Source: Halobacillus dabanensis
GTDB lineage: Bacteria; Bacillota; Bacilli; Bacillales; Halobacillaceae
Direction: 5' to 3'
DNA: 60,761 nucleotides
Assembly: GCF_900114165.1 (NCBI RefSeq)
Contig: NZ_FOSB01000016.1
Span: 1 to 60,761, forward strand
Both the position numbers and the translations under genes were made by a program. This document shows, piece by piece, positions 54,971 through 60,761 of the stretch. Numbering within the stretch: position 1 is the first letter of the stretch; each line of letters opens with the position of its first letter. The notes below the pieces were generated by a model. The model saw only the letters and a list, made by a program, of their open reading frames with translations, ran no database searches and was not told where the DNA came from.

Positions 54971-57430
54971 TCAGCTTGTAGACTCTTGTTGAGTGTGAAC
55001 GACAAAGTTCTTATCATCATCCAGATCGATTTTAACTTTCTGCCCTTTGGCAATGCTTTCTTTCAAGAGCTCTTCCGAAAGTAAGTCCTCTACGTTTTTC
55101 TGAATGGCTCGGCGAAGCGGACGGGCTCCGTATTCAGGGTCAAACCCTGACTCTGCGATGTGCTCAATCGCTGCGTCAGACAACGTAAAGTCGATTTCCT
55201 GTTCTTGCAGTCGTTTTCTCAATTCTTCCGCCATGAGGACAACGATATCCTTCATGTGTTTTCTCTCCAGAGAGTGGAAAACAATTGTTTCATCGATACG
55301 GTTCAAGAATTCTGGGCGGAAGGCTTTTTTCAACGCATCCGTCACTTTAGACTTCATGTCTTTGTAGTCCTGATCCGCTTCTCCCATGGAGAATCCTACA
55401 TATTTATTTTGTTTCAATTCTTCGGCACCGACGTTCGATGTCATAATCAGTACAGTGTTACGGAAATCGACAACACGACCTTTAGAGTCGGTCAGTCGTC
55501 CATCTTCCAGGACCTGAAGTAAGATGTTGAAAACTTCAGGGTGGGCTTTTTCAATTTCGTCAAGGAGGACTACAGAATAAGGCTTGTTACGAACCTTTTC
55601 CGTCAGCTGACCTCCTTCATCATATCCCACATAACCTGGAGGGGAACCAACAAGACGTGATGTGCTATGTTTTTCCATATACTCGGACATGTCAATCCGA
55701 ATCATTGCATCCTCTTCGCCAAACATGCTTTCAGCTAGTGCACGTGCTAGTTCGGTTTTCCCGACACCTGTTGGTCCTAGGAAAATAAATGAACCGATCG
55801 GGCGTTTTGGATCCTTAAGGCCCGCCCGAGCACGACGTATAGCTTTAGAAATCGCCTTGACAGCTTCTTCTTGGCCGATCACACGGTTATGAAGAGTGTC
55901 TTCCAGATGAAGAAGTCGCTCACTTTCATCTTTAGTCATTTTGGACACTGGGACCCCAGTCCATGTCGATACGACAGAAGCGATATCTTCCACCGTAACC
56001 TCTGAATCTTCCTGCCCTTGTTTCTCTTTCCATTCATCTTTCGTCTGTTCCAATTCATCTCTCAATCGCTGTTCGCTATCTCTAAGGGAAGCAGCTTTTT
56101 CAAATTCCTGACTCTGAACAGCTGCATCTTTCTCTTTGCGTACTTCTTCAAGCTTTTGTTCAAGCTCTTTCAAGTTCGGCGGTGCTGTATATGAACGCAG
56201 GCGAACTTTCGATGCTGCTTCGTCAATCAAGTCGATCGCTTTATCTGGTAAGAATCGGTCTGTAATATACCGATCGGAAAAACGTACAGCAGAATCAATG
56301 GAATCATCCGTAATCGTTACTCTGTGGTGTGCTTCGTAACGATCACGAAGACCCTGCAAGATTTGGACGGACTCATCAAGGGTCGGCTCATCTACTTGAA
56401 TCGGCTGGAATCTACGCTCAAGAGCTGCGTCTTTTTCAATATATTTACGATATTCATCCAATGTCGTTGCACCGATACACTGAAGTTCACCACGAGCCAA
56501 GGAAGGCTTAAGGATGTTGGAAGCATCAATGGCCCCTTCCGCTCCACCAGCTCCAATCAACGTATGCAGTTCGTCAATGAATAAAATGATATTTCCAGCC
56601 TGGCGAATTTCCTCCATCACCTTTTTCAAACGGTCTTCGAATTCACCACGATATTTAGTACCAGCTACTACTGTTCCCATATCAAGAGTCATAACTCGTT
56701 TGTCCCGGAGAATTTCCGGTATTTCATTATTCATAATTTGCTGGGCAAGGCCTTCGGCAATCGCTGTTTTACCAACACCAGGTTCACCTACTAGAACCGG
56801 GTTGTTTTTCGTACGACGGCTAAGAACTTGAATGACCCGCTCAATCTCTTTACTTCTTCCTATTACAGGATCAATATTCCCTTCCTTAGCAATCGCAGTC
56901 AAATCTCTCGCTAAAGAATCAAGGGTAGGAGTATTCGCATTCGCTGCCTGCGCTCCTGCACTTCCTCCACGACGGTTTTGGCCACCGGTGGATTCATTAT
57001 TACCTAGCAACTGTAAAACCTGCTGACGTGCCTTATTCAAGCTCACACCCAAGTTATTCAGCACTCTTGCTGCTACACCTTCTCCTTCACGAATCAAACC
57101 GAGGAGGATGTGTTCTGTACCGACATAAGAGTGTCCGAGTTTACGAGCTTCATCCATCGATAGTTCAATGACTTTCTTAGCACGCGGAGTATAATGAATC
57201 GTTTGGGAGACTTTCTCTCCTTTTCCGATCAACTTCTCCACTTCTTGTTGGATTTTTGAAGCCTCAAGTCCCAATGCCGTCAAAGCCTTAGCCGCAATAC
57301 CTTCCCCTTCACTCACTAAACCTAGCAGGATATGTTCTGTACCGATGTTGTTATGCCCTAGCCGTACAGCTTCTTCTTGTGCAAGCGCTAATACTTTTTG
57401 TGCTCTTTCTGTAAATCGCCCAAACATCAT
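54971..57430 (-). CDS. clpC: ATP-dependent Clp protease ATPase subunit ClpC
   Basis: 819 aa AAA+ unfoldase working with ClpP and adaptors, and degrading McsB-marked arginine-phosphorylated proteins. Double Clp-N repeat (about 1-150), D1 Walker [14 protein letters not shown] domain (about 410-470), D2 Walker [10 protein letters not shown]. The ATG at 57430 ([11 protein letters not shown]) has GGAGGG with the right spacing. Under CtsR control. Confidence 0.98.
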   Translation of the reverse strand: MMFGRFTERAQKVLALAQEEAVRLGHNNIGTEHILLGLVSEGEGIAAKALTALGLEASKIQQEVEKLIGKGEKVSQTIHYTPRAKKVIELSMDEARKLGHSYVGTEHILLGLIREGEGVAARVLNNLGVSLNKARQQVLQLLGNNESTGGQNRRGGSAGAQAANANTPTLDSLARDLTAIAKEGNIDPVIGRSKEIERVIQVLSRRTKNNPVLVGEPGVGKTAIAEGLAQQIMNNEIPEILRDKRVMTLDMGTVVAGTKYRGEFEDRLKKVMEEIRQAGNIILFIDELHTLIGAGGAEGAIDASNILKPSLARGELQCIGATTLDEYRKYIEKDAALERRFQPIQVDEPTLDESVQILQGLRDRYEAHHRVTITDDSIDSAVRFSDRYITDRFLPDKAIDLIDEAASKVRLRSYTAPPNLKELEQKLEEVRKEKDAAVQSQEFEKAASLRDSEQRLRDELEQTKDEWKEKQGQEDSEVTVEDIASVVSTWTGVPVSKMTKDESERLLHLEDTLHNRVIGQEEAVKAISKAIRRARAGLKDPKRPIGSFIFLGPTGVGKTELARALAESMFGEEDAMIRIDMSEYMEKHSTSRLVGSPPGYVGYDEGGQLTEKVRNKPYSVVLLDEIEKAHPEVFNILLQVLEDGRLTDSKGRVVDFRNTVLIMTSNVGAEELKQNKYVGFSMGEADQDYKDMKSKVTDALKKAFRPEFLNRIDETIVFHSLERKHMKDIVVLMAEELRKRLQEQEIDFTLSDAAIEHIAESGFDPEYGARPLRRAIQKNVEDLLSEELLKESIAKGQKVKIDLDDDKNFVVHTQQESTS

Positions 57431-57448
57431 GGACATTCCCTCCTAACA

Positions 57449-58519
57449 TTATTCTTCATTCTCTAATTGAAGTCTTTCTCTAATCAAGGAAGCTCGTCTT
57501 ATATCCCTTTCATCCGGAGATAAAGTCTCTTTAGCATATTGCTGCAGGAACCCTGGCTGTGTCAGCACCATCAATTCATTCAAGATTGTACGCGGGATAT
57601 GCTCAATGAATCCCAAATCTATTCCAAGTCGCAAGTCAGAAAGACATCGCGCTGCCTCTTTCGATTCTATGATGCGGCTATGAGTCAACACTCCATACGA
57701 TCGGAAAATTCGATCTTCTAGTTGAATACCGGAGCGACTCATCAGGGCTTCCCTCGCTTTTCGTTCTTGATCGATCAATTGCTTGACGACACTGTGAAGA
57801 TCCTCTACGATGTCCTCTTCTGATTTCCCCAGGGTAATCTGGTTGGAGATTTGAAAAATGCTACCGAGCGCTTCACTACCTTCACCATATATTCCTCTTA
57901 CCACTAACCCCAATTGGTTAATCGCTGGTGTCATACGGTTGATTTGACTGGTCATCGATAAAGCAGGCAGGTGCATCATGACAGACGCTCTCATTCCCGT
58001 ACCTACATTGGTTGGACAAGCCGTCAAATAACCACGTTTTTCATCAAAGGCGTAATCAACTTTCTCTTCCAGCCAATCGTCTAGTTGAGAAGCTTGCTCT
58101 AAAGCCTGATCTAATTGAAAGCCTGGGAAATATAACTGTATGCGAATGTGGTCTTCTTCATTAATCATTATGGAAACTTGTTCATTTTGCGAAATAAGGG
58201 AAGCAGACTTTTCCGCTTTTTCTGCCAAATGAGGACTGATCAAGTGTTTTTCTACTAGCACCCTTTTTTCTATTGGCTGTAAATCCTTCATTTGAACAAG
58301 TTCAAAATTCTTATAATCTCTGAAAGAATGATTTTGAAACTCTTCCTGAATGAATTCCAACACTTGGCTTAAAGTCTCTTCAGAAGCAATAATCGGAAAA
58401 GGATGCTGAGAGAAATTACGAGCAAGTCTGATTCGACTGCTTAATACAATATCACTATCCGGCCCCTCTTGTTTCATCCACGGGCTGATCGCTTCATTCA
58501 TGAATTGCTGCAAAGACAT
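57449..58519 (-). CDS. mcsB: Protein arginine kinase McsB
   Basis: 356 aa phosphagen-kinase-like enzyme that phosphorylates arginines, inactivating CtsR and tagging proteins for ClpCP. Nucleotide-binding arginines in SSRIRLARN, catalytic Cys168 in CPTNVGTG, and the phosphoarginine-binding RDIRRA motif near the C-terminus are present. Overlaps mcsA by one base. Confidence 0.97.
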   Translation of the reverse strand: MSLQQFMNEAISPWMKQEGPDSDIVLSSRIRLARNFSQHPFPIIASEETLSQVLEFIQEEFQNHSFRDYKNFELVQMKDLQPIEKRVLVEKHLISPHLAEKAEKSASLISQNEQVSIMINEEDHIRIQLYFPGFQLDQALEQASQLDDWLEEKVDYAFDEKRGYLTACPTNVGTGMRASVMMHLPALSMTSQINRMTPAINQLGLVVRGIYGEGSEALGSIFQISNQITLGKSEEDIVEDLHSVVKQLIDQERKAREALMSRSGIQLEDRIFRSYGVLTHSRIIESKEAARCLSDLRLGIDLGFIEHIPRTILNELMVLTQPGFLQQYAKETLSPDERDIRRASLIRERLQLENEE

Positions 58520-59067
58520 TACACATCACCATCCTCCCCATTATGCAACTGGTCTTCCAAAGATCTGATCTTATCTCTAACTTTCGCTGCCTCTTCGAAT
58601 TCTTCCTGCTCAATTAATTGTCGAAGATTAGTTTTATATTCTTCCATTTCCTTTTTAAGGTGTAAATTGCCACCTTCTCGCTTAGGTATCTTACCATCAT
58701 GTTTGGTGTTACCACTATGAACGCGCCTTAAAATTGGATTCAAACGTTCATCAAAGGTTTCATAACACACCCCACATCCAAATTTTCCTATGCGAGCAAA
58801 TTCATCATAGGTAAGGCCACAATTATCACATTTGAGTTTTGGTTTTTGGGCGTATGACTGAGGACTTTGCCCTTTTAACGGAGAAGGACCTTCTGAATGG
58901 AAAAGCCCTGATAGGAGATCGTTCAGTGTAAAGTTCTCTTCTCCATAATTCATATATCCCTTCTCTTTTGCGCACTTTTCGCAAACATGTATTTCAGATT
59001 TCTGCCCGTTGACGACTTGGGTAAGATGAACTGTTGCCGAACGCTGATGACATTCTTGGCACTCCAT
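58519..59067 (-). CDS. mcsA: McsA, activator of McsB
   Basis: 182 aa. Four CxxC pairs (CQEC, CEKC, CDNC, CGVC) form two zinc sites; a C-terminal UVR domain ([13 protein letters not shown]) binds partners. Needed for McsB activity. The ATG at 59067 has GGGAGAG upstream. Confidence 0.95.
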   Translation of the reverse strand: MECQECHQRSATVHLTQVVNGQKSEIHVCEKCAKEKGYMNYGEENFTLNDLLSGLFHSEGPSPLKGQSPQSYAQKPKLKCDNCGLTYDEFARIGKFGCGVCYETFDERLNPILRRVHSGNTKHDGKIPKREGGNLHLKKEMEEYKTNLRQLIEQEEFEEAAKVRDKIRSLEDQLHNGEDGDV

Positions 59068-59087
59068 CCGATTCTCTCCCTTCCCAT

Positions 59088-59552
59088 TCAACATTTATAT
59101 TTGAGGGTGAACAGCATTGCCGTCATGATGCGTGCACGAACTTCATCCCGCACTGGTAATGAAAAAGCTAATACATCACGATCTATGACGCTACCCAATA
59201 ATTTACTTTCCCGAGGGGTAATAATTTCATAATCCACTAGCCTTTCAAGCACATCAATGGCCTTGGATTGTGATACGCGGGGGTTAATCAATTCCATCAC
59301 TTCTTCAATCATCTCAGAGTCTTTTCGGTGTTGGATACGGCTGATACGGATATATCCACCCCCACCACGCTTACTCTCCACTATATAACCTTTTTCCACA
59401 GTAAAACGAGTTTTAATCACATAATTGATTTGTGAAGGTACACAATCGAACCTTTCTGCAAGTTCACTTCTTTTAATCTCAATGGCCTCTTGCCGATTTT
59501 CCTCTAAAATTCCCTTCAAATACTCTTCAATGACGTCAGATATATTCCGCAT
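59088..59552 (-). CDS. ctsR: CtsR, transcriptional repressor of class III stress genes
   Basis: 154 aa, same length as in B. subtilis. N-terminal winged helix (RSELAERFDCVPSQINYVI) with the Gly-rich wing GGGGYIRI that senses heat; C-terminal McsB/ClpC-binding part. The ATG at 59552 was chosen by homology; a 19-codon upstream extension lies in the operator. Autoregulated through the sites at 59568-59590. Confidence 0.97.
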   Translation of the reverse strand: MRNISDVIEEYLKGILEENRQEAIEIKRSELAERFDCVPSQINYVIKTRFTVEKGYIVESKRGGGGYIRISRIQHRKDSEMIEEVMELINPRVSQSKAIDVLERLVDYEIITPRESKLLGSVIDRDVLAFSLPVRDEVRARIMTAMLFTLKYKC

Positions 59553-59567
59553 GCTCCCTCCCCCTCT

Positions 59568-59590
59568 TTTGACTTTGACTATCTTTGACT
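59568..59590 (-). promoter_or_regulatory. CtsR operator, three heptads
   Basis: On the minus strand AGTCAAA-GAT-AGTCAAA (59584-59590 and 59574-59580) exactly fits the CtsR consensus; a third AGTCAAA (59568-59574) follows, sharing one base. The block overlaps the start site and early leader. Confidence 0.9.
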
Positions 59591-59598
59591 TTAATTTT

Positions 59599-59626
59599 AT
59601 TATACTCATTTTCTTTTGTCACGCAA
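59599..59626 (-). promoter_or_regulatory. Sigma-A promoter of ctsR operon
   Basis: -35 TTGCGT at 59621-59626, 16-nt spacer, -10 TATAAT at 59599-59604; CtsR boxes lie immediately downstream. Confidence 0.7.
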
Positions 59627-59691
59627 CTAATATGTTTATATGAATTACATCTACTATGTTTCCCCTTTTCGATATGAAATAAAACAAAAAA

Positions 59692-59715
59692 ACTACGCAG
59701 TTTTAACTGCGTAGT
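59692..59715 (-). terminator. Terminator of the MgtC/SapB gene
   Basis: Eleven-bp stem ACTACGCAGTT with complement, short loop and TTTTTTTG on the minus strand, just after the stop. Confidence 0.88.
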
Positions 59716-59718
59716 AAC

Positions 59719-60411
59719 TTAAGACTGATGTCCACATTCTTCGACTCCATCCACCATAGTTAATTGGTGGATAAGGTGCGACCGATCATATTTCTGTTTA
59801 CTATTCAACTCTACAACCACTCGTTTTTGATCTTTATCTAAAGAAACCACATCAATCTTCCTTACACTTAAGCCCATTTGTTCAAAAATAGATAATACCC
59901 GATGAACCTGGGTATTTTCCTGAATCGTTATGTGGAAGATGTTTTTTCGGTTCCCATTAAATTTTTCTTTTTCAATTTTATTTAAAAACACCAGACTCAT
60001 AAGCACAAATATAGTAGTGATAGTAGCGACATCATACATCCCCGCCCCCACTACCAGCCCTATTCCAGCTACTGTCCATATCGAAGCAGCTGTAGTCAAG
60101 CCTCTAATTGTCATGCCGTTGACAATGATTGTGCCTGCTCCAAGAAAACCAATTCCACTAATAACGTAAGAAGGGATACGGGCAGGATCAAATCGTACTT
60201 GATCATACTGAGTGATGAATTTCTCAAACCCATATAAGGAAAGTAGCATCATTAAACAAGCTCCGACACCCACAAGTATATGTGTTCTGAACCCAGCAGA
60301 ATGATTTTTCACTTCTCTTTCAAATCCAATAAGACCAGAAAGGATCAAAGCGAAAAACAAGCGGAAAATAAATAATAAGATATCGTCATGGAAAAAATAA
60401 GACCAGTTCAT
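59719..60411 (-). CDS. MgtC/SapB family membrane protein
   Basis: 230 aa. Four to five hydrophobic segments in the first about 145 residues with the family motifs GLIGFEREVKNHSAGFRTHILVGVGACL and GIGFLGAGTI, followed by a cytoplasmic ACT-like C-terminal domain. Family members affect Mg stress and F-ATPase activity; exact role here unknown. The ATG at 60411 has GAGGAGGG upstream. Only about 50 bp and an rRNA terminator precede it, so its promoter is unclear. Confidence 0.9.
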   Translation of the reverse strand: MNWSYFFHDDILLFIFRLFFALILSGLIGFEREVKNHSAGFRTHILVGVGACLMMLLSLYGFEKFITQYDQVRFDPARIPSYVISGIGFLGAGTIIVNGMTIRGLTTAASIWTVAGIGLVVGAGMYDVATITTIFVLMSLVFLNKIEKEKFNGNRKNIFHITIQENTQVHRVLSIFEQMGLSVRKIDVVSLDKDQKRVVVELNSKQKYDRSHLIHQLTMVDGVEECGHQS

Positions 60412-60459
60412 GGACGCCCTCCTCTCTTCATACTTATGTAGACCAGCACAAATATAGAA

Positions 60460-60487
60460 AAAACCAGAAGAATTTTCTTCTGGTTTT
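60460..60487 (-). terminator. rRNA operon terminator
   Basis: Thirteen-bp stem AAAACCAGAAGAA with complement, 2-nt loop and T run on the minus strand, 11 bp after the 5S gene. Confidence 0.88.
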
Positions 60488-60497
60488 CTTATATAAT

Positions 60498-60611
60498 GTG
60501 GCGGCGTCCTACTCTCACGGGGGTAAACCCGACTACCATCGGCGCTGAAGAGCTTAACTGCTGTGTTCGGCATGGGAACAGGGTGTGACCTCTTCGCCTT
60601 CACCACCACAT
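60498..60611 (-). rRNA. 5S ribosomal RNA
   Basis: The reverse complement begins TGTGGTGGTGAAGGCGAAGAGG and ends GAGAGTAGGACGCCGCC; it contains the CACACC..GTTCCC..CCGAACAC core of 5S rRNA, about 114 nt. Ends are approximate. Confidence 0.95.
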
Positions 60612-60705
60612 CACTATAAAGTTTGAGGTGAACCCTCAAAACTGGATAAGGAAACATTCTATGATGAAAAAGTAACTATCTTTTCACGAAAGCTATCTAT
60701 AGGAT

Positions 60706-60761
60706 AGATAAGTCATCGATCCATTAGTATCCGTCAGCTCCACGTGTCACCACGCTTCCAC
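60706..60761 (-). rRNA. 23S ribosomal RNA, 3' end (partial)
   Basis: The reverse complement reads GTGGAAGCGTGGTGACACGTGG followed by GCTGACGGATACTAAT, the conserved 3' end of 23S rRNA. The gene continues beyond the right edge. The 23S-5S spacer (60612-60705) shows nothing else, and no tRNA. Confidence 0.9.

Noticed and set aside
60612-60705. Possible tRNA genes between 23S and 5S or around the rRNA ends.
   Set aside because: No cloverleaf or TTCGAATC-type T-arm sequence is visible in the spacer or at either window end.

Overview
The window is the conserved translation, transcription and stress core of an endospore-forming, low-GC Gram-positive bacterium of the family Bacillaceae. Gene order matches the Bacillus subtilis region from ctsR to the S9 gene and beyond, but is displayed in reverse, so nearly every gene lies on the minus strand. 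Sporulation and germination genes (pdaB, kbaA, gerD, cwlD, sigH) and the McsA/McsB/ClpC/CtsR system support this. From memory the protein sequences look closest to moderately halophilic genera such as Halobacillus, Pontibacillus or Thalassobacillus; that placement is an inference.

Layout, left to right: 1-243 is the 5' end of a 16S rRNA gene, with three tandem promoters at 389-583. 666-5300 holds a small unknown gene, pdaB, kbaA, gerD, salA and cwlD. 5613-6461 is a CatE-like ring-cleavage dioxygenase homologue. 6665-8486 is rpsI, rplM (with leader) and truA; 8503-10980 encodes the energizing module of an ECF vitamin transporter. 11147-26089 is the S10-spc-alpha supercluster (rplQ back to rpsJ). 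26667-31389 is the str operon (tufA, fusA, rpsG, rpsL, L7Ae-like gene). 31531-38742 is rpoC and rpoB. 39054-43407 holds an rRNA-type methyltransferase, rplL, rplJ, rplA, rplK, nusG, secE and rpmG. 43486-49746 is sigH, rae1, rlmB, mrnC, cysS, cysE (behind a cysteine T-box) and gltX. 49804-52193 is a fused ispD-ispF gene and a PIN/TRAM membrane protein. 52348-59552 is disA, radA, clpC, mcsB, mcsA and ctsR. 59719-60411 is an MgtC/SapB family gene, followed by 5S rRNA and the 3' end of 23S rRNA of a second rRNA operon.

The genes make the ribosome (about 30 r-proteins), RNA polymerase, elongation and initiation factors, the Sec channel, and enzymes feeding translation (CysRS, GluRS, Cys biosynthesis, Met aminopeptidase, adenylate kinase). 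Control elements can be read directly: sigma-A promoters, sporulation-type promoters at gerD and cwlD, CtsR boxes, an L10 leader, a probable L13 leader, a cysteine T-box and many intrinsic terminators.

No mobile element, CRISPR array, phage or defence island is visible, and I found no wholly new system. The points most worth checking are the in-frame IspD-IspF fusion that keeps an internal ribosome binding site, a 15-bp palindrome whose loop is exactly the -35 box of the str operon promoter, and terminator-like hairpins in the rpoB leader, in the S10 leader and between secE and nusG.
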